Of a stretch of 64,000 nt of DNA, positions 26,912 through 37,658 are shown piece after piece. Every line of letters starts with the position of its first letter. Positions within the stretch are counted from its first letter, which is position 1. Under the pieces are notes generated by a model. That model did no database searches. It was not told where the DNA came from and was given only the letters and a program-made list of their open reading frames with translations. The translations under genes and the position numbers were made by a program. This stretch comes from Nitrobacter winogradskyi Nb-255. GTDB lineage: Bacteria > Pseudomonadota > Alphaproteobacteria > Rhizobiales > Xanthobacteraceae. The stretch covers positions 1,888,001 to 1,952,000 of the forward strand of contig NC_007406.1 in NCBI RefSeq assembly GCF_000012725.1. The letters are read 5' to 3'.

Positions 26912-29029
26912 GTGCGCCAGCACCGCCAGCAATAGCAACGCCACGATATTGGTGATCTTGATCATTGGATTGACCGCGGGGCCAGCCGTATCCTTGTAGG
27001 GATCTCCGACAGTATCACCGGTGACAGCCGCCTTGTGCGCGTCGGAGCCCTTGCCGCCATGATGGCCGTCCTCGATGTACTTCTTGGCGTTATCCCACGC
27101 GCCGCCGCCCGAGGTCATCGAGATCGCGACGAACAGTCCCGTCACGATGACGCCGAGCAGCATCGCCCCGACCGCCGAGAATGCCGCCGACTTGCCGGCA
27201 ACGCCGCCGCCGGCGATCGCGTAGATCAGGAAGTAGACAACGATCGGCGACAGCACCGGCAACAGCGACGGAATGATCATTTCCTTGATCGCCGCCTTTG
27301 TCAGCAGGTCCACCGCCTTGCCATAGTCGGGCTTGTCGGTGCCGCGCATGATGCCCGGCTTCTCACGGAACTGGCGACGCACTTCCTCGACGATCGCGCC
27401 CGCCGCGCGTCCAACCGCGGTCATGCCCATCGCGCCGAACAGGTAAGGCAGCAGGCCGCCGAACAGCAGGCCAACCACCACATAGGGATTGTTCAGGGAG
27501 AAGTCCGGGTTGACGCCCTGGAAGTAGGTGTGTTGCGCGGCATCGCCGATGAAGAACTTGAGGTCCTGATTGTAGGCCGCGAACAGCACCAGCGCGCCGA
27601 GACCGGCAGACCCGATCGCGTAGCCCTTGGTGACGGCCTTGGTGGTGTTGCCGACGGCGTCGAGCGCGTCGGTCGACTTGCGGACCTCCTTCGGCAGGCC
27701 CGCCATTTCGGCGATGCCGCCTGCATTGTCGGTCACCGGACCAAAGGCGTCGAGCGCGACGATCATGCCGGCCAGCGCCAGCATCGTGGTGGTGGCGATC
27801 GCGATGCCGAATAGGCCGGCCAGACCGTAGGTCACCAGGATGCCCGCGATGATGACGATCGCCGGAAGCGCCGTCGCCTCCATCGAGATCGCGAGGCCCT
27901 GAATGACGTTGGTGCCGTGCCCCGTCACCGAAGCCTTCGCAATCGACTTTACCGGACGATAGTCGGTGCCGGTGTAGTATTCGGTGATCCAGATGATCAG
28001 GCCGGTGACGACCAGGCCGGCCACCCCGCAGGCGAAGAGATCGAGGCCGGTATAATCGACGCCCGCCAGTTCGCCGAAGCCGACCAGCCAGTAAATGACG
28101 GCGCCGACGCCGACCAGCGACAGGACGCCGGTGGCGATCAGGCCCTTGTACAGCGCGCCCATGATCGACTGGCTGTTGCCGAGCCTGACGAAGAACGTCC
28201 CGATGATCGAGGTAATGATGCAGATGCCTCCGATCGCGAGCGGCAGCGTCATCATGTTCACGAGCAGCGGCGAGGTCGCGAAGAAGATCGCGGCAAGCAC
28301 CATGGTGGCGACGGCGGTCACCGCGTAGGTTTCGAACAGGTCGGCGGCCATGCCCGCGCAGTCGCCGACGTTGTCGCCCACGTTATCGGCGATCGTCGCC
28401 GGATTGCGCGGGTCGTCTTCCGGAATGCCGGCCTCGACCTTGCCCACGAGATCGCCGCCGACGTCAGCACCCTTGGTGAAGATGCCGCCGCCGAGACGGG
28501 CGAAGATCGAGATCAACGATGCGCCGAAGCCGAGCGCGACCAGCGCGTCGACAACCGTGCGGCTGTTCGCGGCGTAACCCGCGCCGTGGATGAGATAAGC
28601 GAAATAGATGGTCACGCCGAGCAGCGCCAGACCGGCGACCAGCATCCCCGTGATCGCGCCGGCCTTGAAGGCAAGCTCCAGTCCGCCGGCCAGCGACTTG
28701 GTCGCGGCCTGCGCGGTGCGCACGTTGGCGCGGACCGAAACGTTCATGCCGATGAAGCCCGCCGCGCCCGACAGGATCGCGCCGATCGCAAACCCCACGG
28801 CGACCAGCACTCCGAGGAAGTAGGCGAGCAACGCGAAGATCACGATGCCGACCATTCCGATCGTCGTGTATTGCCGGCGCAGATAGGCCTGGGCGCCTTC
28901 GCGTACAGCCGCGGCGATTTCCTGCATTCGCGGATTTCCCGCATCCGACCTCAATACCGATGAGGTCGCCCAACCCGCATAAACGATCGAAAGCGCTCCG
29001 CAGAGCACAATCCCTACCAATGCTGTCAT
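26909..29029 (-). CDS. hppA: Membrane-bound proton-pumping pyrophosphatase, K+-independent type
   Basis: A 706-residue integral membrane protein with about 16 helices that couples pyrophosphate hydrolysis to H+ export. Substrate-site motifs are complete: [20 protein letters not shown] (residues about 180-199), [17 protein letters not shown] (204-220) and the late [11 protein letters not shown] (434-444). Lys464 in [10 protein letters not shown], together with Thr467, is the known marker of K+-independent enzymes; K+-dependent ones have Ala at the first site. The length agrees with bacterial H+-PPases. It probably recovers energy from biosynthetic pyrophosphate, useful for a cell on a tight energy budget. 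It is separated from its neighbours by a repeat-filled 3' region and a 250-bp 5' region. Confidence 0.97.
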   Translation of the reverse strand: MTALVGIVLCGALSIVYAGWATSSVLRSDAGNPRMQEIAAAVREGAQAYLRRQYTTIGMVGIVIFALLAYFLGVLVAVGFAIGAILSGAAGFIGMNVSVRANVRTAQAATKSLAGGLELAFKAGAITGMLVAGLALLGVTIYFAYLIHGAGYAANSRTVVDALVALGFGASLISIFARLGGGIFTKGADVGGDLVGKVEAGIPEDDPRNPATIADNVGDNVGDCAGMAADLFETYAVTAVATMVLAAIFFATSPLLVNMMTLPLAIGGICIITSIIGTFFVRLGNSQSIMGALYKGLIATGVLSLVGVGAVIYWLVGFGELAGVDYTGLDLFACGVAGLVVTGLIIWITEYYTGTDYRPVKSIAKASVTGHGTNVIQGLAISMEATALPAIVIIAGILVTYGLAGLFGIAIATTTMLALAGMIVALDAFGPVTDNAGGIAEMAGLPKEVRKSTDALDAVGNTTKAVTKGYAIGSAGLGALVLFAAYNQDLKFFIGDAAQHTYFQGVNPDFSLNNPYVVVGLLFGGLLPYLFGAMGMTAVGRAAGAIVEEVRRQFREKPGIMRGTDKPDYGKAVDLLTKAAIKEMIIPSLLPVLSPIVVYFLIYAIAGGGVAGKSAAFSAVGAMLLGVIVTGLFVAISMTSGGGAWDNAKKYIEDGHHGGKGSDAHKAAVTGDTVGDPYKDTAGPAVNPMIKITNIVALLLLAVLAH

Positions 29030-29280
29030 TGAATTTGCCTCAGAATTCCGGAAGTTGCCCCGACCACGCCGCGAGCCCGCGAACGGACGTTTAAGGGAGG
29101 TCCGTTTTGTCGCAAGGCGACGTCAAATCGGGCGCGACCATGCCAAAATCGAACCTCCGGCGCAATGTCGGCTTTCGGCTAAACGGCCGAATTTCCGTAA
29201 GGAATTACAATAAAATGCCGGCAAGTTGCGGACAGACTCCCCCTCGCCGGCCGGGTTATCCCGGATGAGCGCGGAGGCTT

Positions 29281-30468
29281 TCAGGTCAGCCATTTCCCGA
29301 TGCGCGCGACCGCCTCGTGCATCTCGGCGGCCGACCGGGCATAGGAGAAGCGCAGGAAAGAGCGACCGCGCACGGGATCAAAATCGACCCCGGGCGTCGC
29401 GGCAACGCGCGCCTGCTCCAGCATCCGGCGTGCGAAATCATGGCTGTCCGCCGTGAACTTCGAAACGTCGGCATAGAGGTAGAACGCGCCATCCGCTGGC
29501 AGAAACTCGCTCAAGCCGGCCTTAGGAAGACCCGCGATCAGGATGTTGCGGTTTTCCTCATAGCCCCGCTTCACGATCTCCATCTCCTCGCGGCCCGCGA
29601 AAGCCGCCTCGGCCGCGACCTGCGAGAGCAGCGGCACCGAAATCGACAGGTTCTGCTGCAGCCGTTCGATCGTCCGCACGAGGTGTTCAGGCACGACCAT
29701 CCAGCCGACGCGCCAGCCAGTCATGCAGAAATACTTCGAAAACGAGTTGATGATCAGCGCATGCGGCGACAGTTCAGCGGCGGTGACGGCAGGAAACGCA
29801 TAATCGAGACCGTGATAGATCTCATCGGAAATAAAGCGAATGCCTTCGCTATCGGCCGCCGCCATCAGAAGCGCCAGCGCCTCGCGCGACATCATCGTTC
29901 CCGTCGGATTTGCCGGACTTCCGACCAATACCCCCTTCAGCGGCGTCTTACGGTGCGCGGCCAACAGCGCCTCGCCGGTCAGCGCATGACGGTTCTCGCT
30001 TGACGTCTCGATCAGGACCGGCTCGCAGCCGAGCGCCGTCAGGATATGCCGGTACGGCGGATAGCCCGGCACAGCCACCGCGACGCGGTCTCCCGGTTCG
30101 AACATCGAAAGAAACGCGAGGATGAAGCCGCCCGATGATCCCGTCGTCACGACGATCCGCTCCGCGCTGACCGTGCAGCCGTAAAACTCGCGGTAATGTC
30201 GCGCGATCCGTTCTCTCAGCGACGGGATGCCCAGCGCTGGCGTGTAATCGATCCGTCCGGACTCCAACGCGGCGCGGGCCGCGTTCAACGCGGTTCGTGG
30301 CGCCGGCGCTGAAGGCTGTCCGACCTCCATGTGAATGACGTGTCCGCCTTCCGCCTCGATCCGCGCCGCCGCCGCCATGACGTCCATCACCATGAAGGGT
30401 GGAACCTGGCTGCGGCTAGATGCCGCCAAGATGCTGGCGGCCCGCTCTCTCGGTGTCGCGTCGGCCAT
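29281..30468 (-). CDS. Class I/II PLP-dependent aminotransferase
   Basis: A 395-residue fold-type I aminotransferase. It contains GGHVIHMEVGQPS and YTPALGIPSLRERIARHY near the N-terminus. The PLP pocket has VTTGSSGGFILAF, SPANPTGTMM and FISDEIYHGLDY. The Schiff-base lysine lies in NSFSKYFCMTGWRVGW, and the substrate-carboxylate arginine in the C-terminal SFLRFSYARS region. Homologues are annotated as aspartate or aromatic aminotransferases; substrate cannot be decided here. It diverges from the M48 protease gene (start about 30592) with a gap of only about 120 bp holding both promoters. Confidence 0.9.
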   Translation of the reverse strand: MADATPRERAASILAASSRSQVPPFMVMDVMAAAARIEAEGGHVIHMEVGQPSAPAPRTALNAARAALESGRIDYTPALGIPSLRERIARHYREFYGCTVSAERIVVTTGSSGGFILAFLSMFEPGDRVAVAVPGYPPYRHILTALGCEPVLIETSSENRHALTGEALLAAHRKTPLKGVLVGSPANPTGTMMSREALALLMAAADSEGIRFISDEIYHGLDYAFPAVTAAELSPHALIINSFSKYFCMTGWRVGWMVVPEHLVRTIERLQQNLSISVPLLSQVAAEAAFAGREEMEIVKRGYEENRNILIAGLPKAGLSEFLPADGAFYLYADVSKFTADSHDFARRMLEQARVAATPGVDFDPVRGRSFLRFSYARSAAEMHEAVARIGKWLT

Positions 30469-30591
30469 GGAAATCTGTTAATGCGCTCTCTCGCCCGAGG
30501 CCGCGTTACCGCCTTATTCGGTGGGTTGTTTAGGACATACAGCGTATTCGAACCCGCGCCAATGATTCCGAAGGCATTGACTAACGAAGAT

Positions 30592-31995
30592 ATGACCCGG
30601 CGGCCCGTCACTCCCCTACGTCGTTCTGTCTCGAAGCTGATGACGCTGGTCACCGCCTGCGCGATCGCGAACGCCTCCTTTCCAGCCCAAGCGCAACAGG
30701 ACAAAGGTCTGCCGATGTTGCGCGATAGCGAGACCGAGCAACTGCTGCGAGACTATACGCGGCCGATCCTGCGCGCGGCGGGGCTGCAAAAGCACAACAT
30801 TCAGATGGTCATCATCAACGACAGGTCCTTCAACGCCTTCGTCGCCGATGGCCGCCGCATCTTCGTGAACTACGGGGCGATTTCAAAGTCGACGACGCCG
30901 AACCAGTTGATCGGCGTGCTCGCGCATGAGACCGGGCATCTCGCCGGTGGCCATCTGTCCAAGTTTCGCGAGCAGCTCGCCCGAACCCAGACCCAGCTCA
31001 TCATCGCCATGCTTCTCGGCGCCGGCGCTCTCGCGGCCGGAGCCGGCCGCGGCGGAAGCAACAGCCCCGGCAGCAATATCGGCGCGGCCGCGCTCAGCGC
31101 GCCTCAGGAAATCGCCCGCCGAAGCCTGTTGGGCTATCAGCGCCAGCAGGAGGAAAACGCCGACCGCGCCGCCGTCAAGTTCCTCAACGCCACCGGCCAA
31201 TCCCCCCGGGGCATGTACGAGACCTTCAAGCGCTTCACCGACGAAAGCCTGTTCGCCGCGCGCGGCGCCGATCCCTATGCGCAGTCGCACCCGATGCCGG
31301 CCGACCGTGTCGCCGCGCTCGCGGAACTCGTCAAGACCAGCCCCAACTGGCAAAAGAAGGACGATCCGGCCCTGCAGATGCGCCATGACATGGTGCGTGC
31401 CAAGATCTCGGCGTTCATGGAACGTGAGGATACGGTATACCGGCGCTATCCGCGGTCAGACACCAGCCTGCCCGCCCGCTACGCGCATGCCATCACCACC
31501 TACCTGCATGGCGATCTTCGCTCGGCCATCGAGCAAATCGATGCGCTAATCAAGCTTCAGCCGCAGAACCCTTACTTCTACGAAGTACGTGGGCAGGCTT
31601 TGCTCGAGGGAGGCCGCCCCACGGAGGCGATCGCACCGCTGCGGCGCGCCGTCCAGCTCTCGCGAAACGCTCCGCTCATCGAGATGCTGCTGGGTCAGGC
31701 GCTCGTGGCCTCGAACAACAAGGCCAATGCCGACGAGGCTATCGCAATCCTGCGAACGGCGCTGGTACGGGAGCCAGAGGCTCCGCTCGGCTATTCGCAG
31801 CTTGCGATAGCCTACGGCCGCAAGGGCGATTATGCACAAGCCGATCTGGCATCGGCTCAGGCCGCGTTCCTGCGAGGCGACAACAAGACGGCGCGCGAAC
31901 TCGCATCACGCGCGAAAACCCGCTTCGCGATCGGCACGCCCGGATGGGTCAAGGCGGACGATATCGTCTCATCCAAGATTCCGGACAAGAAATAA
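30592..31995 (+). CDS. Periplasmic M48 metalloprotease with TPR repeats (BepA/YfgC-like)
   Basis: A 467-residue exported zinc protease. The chosen ATG at 30592 gives an n-region (TRRPVTPLRRSVSK) and a hydrophobic signal core ending at PAQA-Q; an ATG at 30562 is also possible. The active site is HETGH (His112, Glu113, His116), with the third ligand probably in QEENADRAAVKF. The second half holds tetratricopeptide repeats (GDLRSAIEQIDALIKLQPQNP, GRPTEAIAPLRRAVQLS, KGDYAQADLASAQAAFLRGD). This combination is that of BepA, which controls outer-membrane protein assembly and degrades stalled LptD/BAM substrates. A DsbA-like gene follows 42 bp downstream, probably in one operon. Confidence 0.92.
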   Translation: MTRRPVTPLRRSVSKLMTLVTACAIANASFPAQAQQDKGLPMLRDSETEQLLRDYTRPILRAAGLQKHNIQMVIINDRSFNAFVADGRRIFVNYGAISKSTTPNQLIGVLAHETGHLAGGHLSKFREQLARTQTQLIIAMLLGAGALAAGAGRGGSNSPGSNIGAAALSAPQEIARRSLLGYQRQQEENADRAAVKFLNATGQSPRGMYETFKRFTDESLFAARGADPYAQSHPMPADRVAALAELVKTSPNWQKKDDPALQMRHDMVRAKISAFMEREDTVYRRYPRSDTSLPARYAHAITTYLHGDLRSAIEQIDALIKLQPQNPYFYEVRGQALLEGGRPTEAIAPLRRAVQLSRNAPLIEMLLGQALVASNNKANADEAIAILRTALVREPEAPLGYSQLAIAYGRKGDYAQADLASAQAAFLRGDNKTARELASRAKTRFAIGTPGWVKADDIVSSKIPDKK

Positions 31996-32037
31996 ACCAG
32001 ACGGCTCCGCCACGCGGTCCCTTTCAAAGGATTGACA

Positions 32038-32802
32038 ATGTCCTCTCTCCGATTTCTCGCTCCCGCCCTTCTTGCGCTCGCGTTCAGCGCTCCTTCCGCC
32101 GCGTCCGCTCAGAGCTTCTCCGACAGCCAGCGCGGCGAGATTGAGCAGATCGTCAAACACTATCTGCTCGCACACCCTGAAATCCTTGAAGAGGTTTCGG
32201 CTGAACTCAGCAAGCGTCAAGCGGCTGCCGAGGCGCTCAAGCACGAGGCCGCGGTCACGGAGAACGCGAACGCCATCTTCAATTCACCGCGCGGCGTGAC
32301 GCTCGGCAACAAGAACGGCGACGTCACTTTCGTCGAGTTCTTCGATTACAACTGCGGCTACTGCAAGCGCGCGATGCTCGATATGCTCGAGCTTATGAAG
32401 TCGGATCCCAAGCTCAAGGTCGTACTCAAGGAGTTTCCCGTGCTCGGCCAGAGTTCGGTGGAGGCCGCGCAAGTCGCCGTCGCGGCGCGAATGCAGGATC
32501 CCACCGGCAAGAAATACCTCGATTTCCACCAGAAGCTTCTGGGAAGCCGCGGTCAGGCCGACAAGGCGCGCGCGCTGGCCGCCGCCAAGGAGGCCGGATT
32601 CGACATGGCCAGGATCGAAAAGGATATGACGAGCGCCGAGGTGCGCGCCACGCTCGAAGAGAACTTCAAGCTTGCCGAATCCATGGGAATGAATGGAACG
32701 CCAAGCTACGTCATCGGCAAGCAGGTCGTCGTGGGAGCCGTGGGTCTCGAGAACCTCAAGGAGAAAATCAACACGGCGCGCTGCGGCAAAGCCTCCTGTT
32801 GA
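32038..32802 (+). CDS. DsbA-family thiol-disulfide oxidoreductase
   Basis: A 254-residue periplasmic protein. The ATG at 32038 has AAAGGA upstream and starts a signal peptide ending SAASAQ-S. An N-terminal helical segment (QRGEIEQIVKHYLLAHPEIL, ELSKRQAAAEAL) precedes the thioredoxin fold, as in ScsC and Com1-type proteins, where it can drive oligomerisation. The active site is FFDYNCGYCKRAM (Cys106, Cys109), and the cis-proline loop is MNGTPSYVIG. A C-terminal cysteine pair (RCGKASC) is unusual. Its position behind an outer-membrane quality-control protease suggests a linked role in disulfide formation or isomerisation in envelope proteins. Confidence 0.92.
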   Translation: MSSLRFLAPALLALAFSAPSAASAQSFSDSQRGEIEQIVKHYLLAHPEILEEVSAELSKRQAAAEALKHEAAVTENANAIFNSPRGVTLGNKNGDVTFVEFFDYNCGYCKRAMLDMLELMKSDPKLKVVLKEFPVLGQSSVEAAQVAVAARMQDPTGKKYLDFHQKLLGSRGQADKARALAAAKEAGFDMARIEKDMTSAEVRATLEENFKLAESMGMNGTPSYVIGKQVVVGAVGLENLKEKINTARCGKASC

Positions 32803-33172
32803 TGGCGCGTCCCTGTTTGAATCAGCGCTTTTGAACCAGCGCTCACCGGGGGGCCTGGAATCGAACGCCGGGTAACCGCTTCGCATGAGCGCTCCGAATC
32901 CCTCTCGACGTTTCTCCCCTTCCTGTGGTCGTTTGAGAGGCTCCCTCAGGGGCGCGGGAACTGGCTATCTGGTACGCTCGTATGCCCCGTCGCGATGCCC
33001 AAGGTCGGTTAACGAGATATTTCCGTATGTTCTCCATGAATCCTCGCAAACAGCGCGAGATATCTCAAGCCGAATCAGGGACTGTTCAGGCTTCCCCTTG
33101 ACGTTCTTGTTACATATAACGGCCCGAACTCCGGCGTTCGGCGGCGGAAATGGCTGATTTTCAGGATTTCAG
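32803..33172. other. Intergenic region upstream of aroQ
   Basis: About 370 bp with no gene. On the reverse strand near 32850-32875 a GGCGTTCGATTCCAGG stretch looks like a tRNA T-arm, but no tRNA can be folded. The aroQ promoter should lie at the right end. Confidence 0.4.
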
Positions 33173-33643
33173 ATGGCCAAGACGATCTACGTGCTCAACG
33201 GCCCGAACCTTAACATGCTCGGGACCCGAGAGCCGGATACCTATGGCCACGCCAACCTTGCCGACGTCGAACAGCTTTGCGCCGAAACGGCCAAAAATTT
33301 TGGACTGGCCGCGGATTGCCGCCAGTCAAACCGCGAGGGCGAGCTGATCGATTTCATTCACGAAGCTCATGCGAAGAACGCAGCCGGTATCGTCATCAAC
33401 GCCGGCGGCTACTCGCACACTTCCATCGCACTTCACGACGCGCTGGTCGCGGTCAAAATTCCGACCGTCGAAGTTCATATCAGCAACATTCATGCGCGCG
33501 AGGACTTCCGTCATCACTCCTTCACGGCCAAGGCCGCGTTCGCAAGCCTGTCAGGCTTCGGAATTGACGGCTACCGGCTCGCGATCAATGGCCTTGCCGC
33601 CAAGATCGGCGCGGTAGACCCGTCGAACAAAGTTAAATCCTGA
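33173..33643 (+). CDS. aroQ: Type II 3-dehydroquinate dehydratase
   Basis: A 156-residue enzyme of the shikimate pathway converting 3-dehydroquinate to 3-dehydroshikimate. Family blocks are complete: [20 protein letters not shown] with the catalytic tyrosine, [17 protein letters not shown] with the catalytic arginine, [20 protein letters not shown], and [17 protein letters not shown]. It forms dodecamers. It is followed 41 bp later by accB, and aroQ-accB-accC is a conserved cluster in proteobacteria, so co-transcription is expected. Confidence 0.97.
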   Translation: MAKTIYVLNGPNLNMLGTREPDTYGHANLADVEQLCAETAKNFGLAADCRQSNREGELIDFIHEAHAKNAAGIVINAGGYSHTSIALHDALVAVKIPTVEVHISNIHAREDFRHHSFTAKAAFASLSGFGIDGYRLAINGLAAKIGAVDPSNKVKS

Positions 33644-33684
33644 CACATCAGCGTCATTCTCACAGAAAGTTTCGGATCGAGATC

Positions 33685-34170
33685 ATGTCCCGCCAGCCCG
33701 GAGAACCCGCAAAAAACAAAACCGGCAACGATCTGCGCGAGGAGAGCGACGTGATCCGCGAACTCGCCGCCCTGCTCGACGAAACCAGGCTCACGGAGAT
33801 CGAAATCGAGCGTGATGGACTTCGTGTCCGTGTGGCACGCAACGTCACCGTCGGGGCAGCGATACCGGCCACCTATCAGGCCGCGCCGGCGCCAGCCCCC
33901 TCGCCGGCCGCAGGCGCGGCCGACATCAGCAAGCATCCCGGCATGGTTCCATCGCCGATGGTCGGAACGGCCTATTGGGCGTCGGAACCGGGCGCAAAAC
34001 CCTTCATCGAGGTCGGGTCCAAGGTCACCGCAGGCCAGACGCTGCTGATCATCGAGGCCATGAAGACCATGAACCAGATCCCGTCGCCGCGCTCCGGCAC
34101 CGTCACGCAGATTCTCGTCGAGGATGGCCAGCCCGTCGAGTTCGGCGAGCCGCTGGTCATCATTGAATGA
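33685..34170 (+). CDS. accB: Acetyl-CoA carboxylase biotin carboxyl carrier protein
   Basis: A 161-residue BCCP. The N-terminal region ([21 protein letters not shown]) binds the carboxylase. A Pro/Ala-rich linker ([18 protein letters not shown]) follows. The biotinyl domain ([19 protein letters not shown]) has the biotin site EAMKTMNQI. The domain's characteristic 'thumb' is present around [15 protein letters not shown]. The accC start lies 26 bp after its stop, so the two are certainly one transcript. Confidence 0.97.
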   Translation: MSRQPGEPAKNKTGNDLREESDVIRELAALLDETRLTEIEIERDGLRVRVARNVTVGAAIPATYQAAPAPAPSPAAGAADISKHPGMVPSPMVGTAYWASEPGAKPFIEVGSKVTAGQTLLIIEAMKTMNQIPSPRSGTVTQILVEDGQPVEFGEPLVIIE

Positions 34171-34195
34171 CGCCGTTCGAACCGCGGACGCAGTG

Positions 34196-35551
<1,356 letters not shown>

Positions 35552-35604
35552 GCCGTTTCGAGCCCGGACCGGGATTGTTTTAGGAACAAAAGACACGGAA
35601 CCGA

Positions 35605-37221
35605 TTGCGCGCTGAGGGGTTTAGCAAAAGGCCGGTAAACGCGCGGGGGCGATTCAGACTGTCTCGATCCGAATACGATGAAATCGTAGCGCCAAGAGCC
35701 AGGACGTCACGACCCGCGCTCAGCCAGTTGCTCCTGCTGACGGCAGGTCTGGTGGTTCTGACGCTGATCAGCGTCATTTCCATTTATCTTGTCAACAAGG
35801 CGCGCGACGACACTCGCTGGGTTCTCCGCAGCATGGAAGTCGAGAATGAAATTTCACTGGCCCAGTTACAGATACAGCGCGCGGAAAGTTCGCAGCGCAG
35901 CTTTCTGCTGACGCAGCGCCCGGAATTCCGGGCTGCGTTCGAAGATGCATCAGGCCGGATTCCGCTGAGCTTCGAACGGCTGAGGGTACTGACCAAAGAG
36001 AATCCCTACCAGCAACAGCGGCTCCAGCAAATGGTCCCGCTGACCAGTCAGCGGATCGAGCAGTTGCGGCAGAGCATTGATCTCGCGCTGACGAACCGGC
36101 TGGATCAGGCCGTTGAGAGCGCGCGACGAGAGGCTGGTCAGGACGCGACGCGACAGATTCGCGATCTGGGGAACGAGATGCGAACCGAGGCAAATCGTCT
36201 GCTCGCGGCGCGGACGGCGTCAGCCGATGCCAGCCAATCGCGTTCGGCGCTGATTACCAGCGTCGGCTCGGGGCTCGTTGTGCTGTTTGCCGGGCTCTCG
36301 ATCTACCTTGTGCGGCGGTCGAACCGGGAACGCGACCTGGCTAACGCCCGGCTGCGCGATATCAATCTCAATCTGGAATCGACCATCGAGAAGCGGACCA
36401 GCGATCTGCGGGAAGCCAACGATGAAATCCAGCGTTTTGCCTATATCGTCAGCCACGACCTGCGCTCGCCGCTGGTCAACATCATGGGTTTCACCAGCGA
36501 ACTCGAGGAACTGCGGGGCGACATATTCCGCCGGATCGCGGAGCTGAGCCGGCCGGATAGCCTGCCGCCCCCTGGCGTGAACGATCCAGCCAGTGCGGCC
36601 GAACCGGTTCTCGATGGACCGGACGAGCAATTGTCGCAGGACTTCACGGAGGCTCTGGGATTCATCAAGTCGTCGATCGCCAAGATGGATCGTCTCATCG
36701 GCGCGATCCTCAGCCTCACCCGCGAGGGCCGGCGCGAATTTCATCCCGTTTCGATCGCCATGCGCGATCTGATCGAGGGCATTGTATCCACCGTGGCGCA
36801 TCAGGCCGCCGAAGCGGACGCCCAGATCCGGGTCGAGCCGTTGCCGGATATTGTTACCGACCGCATCGCGATCGAACAGATCTTCTCCAATTTGATCGAC
36901 AATGCCTTGAAATATCTCAAACCTGACGTTCCCGGCGATATCGCCATCAGTGGCCGGCGCAAGCTGGGTTTTGCTATTTTTGAGATCACGGACAACGGTC
37001 GCGGCATCGATCCGAAGGATCACCAAAGGATTTTCGATCTGTTCCGCCGGGCGGGGCCGCAGGATCGGCCGGGCCAGGGTATCGGACTGGCGCACGTCCG
37101 TGCACTGGTCCGAAGGCTCGGAGGGACCATATCAGTCTCGTCGAAGCTTGGTGCCGGCACCACGTTTACAGTTACGCTGCCCAGCACATGGATGGTCACA
37201 AACCGGGACGAACAATCATGA
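35605..37221 (+). CDS. CHASE3-type membrane sensor histidine kinase
   Basis: A 538-residue kinase. No ATG precedes the first membrane helix and a stop codon lies in frame at 35581, so the TTG at 35605 (ACGGAA upstream) is the likely start. Helix 1 (LLLLTAGLVVLTLISVISIYLV) leads to a periplasmic four-helix CHASE3-like sensor (QIQRAESSQRSFLLTQRPEF). Helix 2 (ALITSVGSGLVVLFAGLSIYLV) follows, then a coiled linker. The phosphoacceptor is in FAYIVSHDLRSPLVNIMGF. The dimerisation domain contains an extra stretch of about 45 residues (GDIFRRIAELSRPDSLPPPG...). ATPase boxes are NLIDNALKYL, ITDNGRGID and GQGIGLAHV. The stop overlaps the next gene's start (ATGA). Confidence 0.9.
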   Translation: MRAEGFSKRPVNARGRFRLSRSEYDEIVAPRARTSRPALSQLLLLTAGLVVLTLISVISIYLVNKARDDTRWVLRSMEVENEISLAQLQIQRAESSQRSFLLTQRPEFRAAFEDASGRIPLSFERLRVLTKENPYQQQRLQQMVPLTSQRIEQLRQSIDLALTNRLDQAVESARREAGQDATRQIRDLGNEMRTEANRLLAARTASADASQSRSALITSVGSGLVVLFAGLSIYLVRRSNRERDLANARLRDINLNLESTIEKRTSDLREANDEIQRFAYIVSHDLRSPLVNIMGFTSELEELRGDIFRRIAELSRPDSLPPPGVNDPASAAEPVLDGPDEQLSQDFTEALGFIKSSIAKMDRLIGAILSLTREGRREFHPVSIAMRDLIEGIVSTVAHQAAEADAQIRVEPLPDIVTDRIAIEQIFSNLIDNALKYLKPDVPGDIAISGRRKLGFAIFEITDNGRGIDPKDHQRIFDLFRRAGPQDRPGQGIGLAHVRALVRRLGGTISVSSKLGAGTTFTVTLPSTWMVTNRDEQS

Positions 37222-37658
37222 GTACGCCAGTCACCATCATCATGATCGAAGACGATGAGGGTCACGCCCGGCTGATCGAACGAAATATCCGGCGTTCCGG
37301 TGTCAACAATGAGATCAAGTCGTTCACCACCGGTACAGAAGCCGTCAATTACCTGTTCGGCGCGGATGGCAACGGCCTTCCCCATAAGGGAGAGTCGCTG
37401 CTTATCCTGCTCGACCTCAATCTTCCTGACATGACCGGCATCGAGATCCTGCGGCGCGTGAAGGAAAACAGATACCTCAAGTGCGCGCCGGTGGTGGTGT
37501 TGACGACGACCGACGACTCGCAGGAGATCAAGCGTTGCTACGAACTCGGATGCAGCGTCTACATCACAAAGCCAGTGAACTATGACAATTTCGCCAATGC
37601 GATCCGGCAACTCGGTCTGTTTTTCTCCATCATTCAGGTACCTCAGGCTACTCCATGA
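37218..37658 (+). CDS. Single-domain response regulator (Rcp1-like)
   Basis: A 146-residue receiver-only protein. The acidic pocket is EDD (residues 11-13), the phosphorylation site is Asp66 in LLDLNLPDMTG, and the switch lysine is in SVYITKPVNYDNF. The insertion after helix 2 (FGADGNGLPHKGES) and the long C-terminal helix with FFSIIQVP match the Rcp1 group, which pairs with bacteriophytochrome-like kinases. There is no output domain, so it probably passes phosphate on or acts by protein contact. It is translationally coupled by ATGA overlaps to the kinase before it and the gene after it. Confidence 0.92.
   Translation: MSTPVTIIMIEDDEGHARLIERNIRRSGVNNEIKSFTTGTEAVNYLFGADGNGLPHKGESLLILLDLNLPDMTGIEILRRVKENRYLKCAPVVVLTTTDDSQEIKRCYELGCSVYITKPVNYDNFANAIRQLGLFFSIIQVPQATP

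Noticed and set aside
32845-32880. tRNA-like T-arm on the reverse strand
   Set aside because: No acceptor, D or anticodon arms can be built around it.
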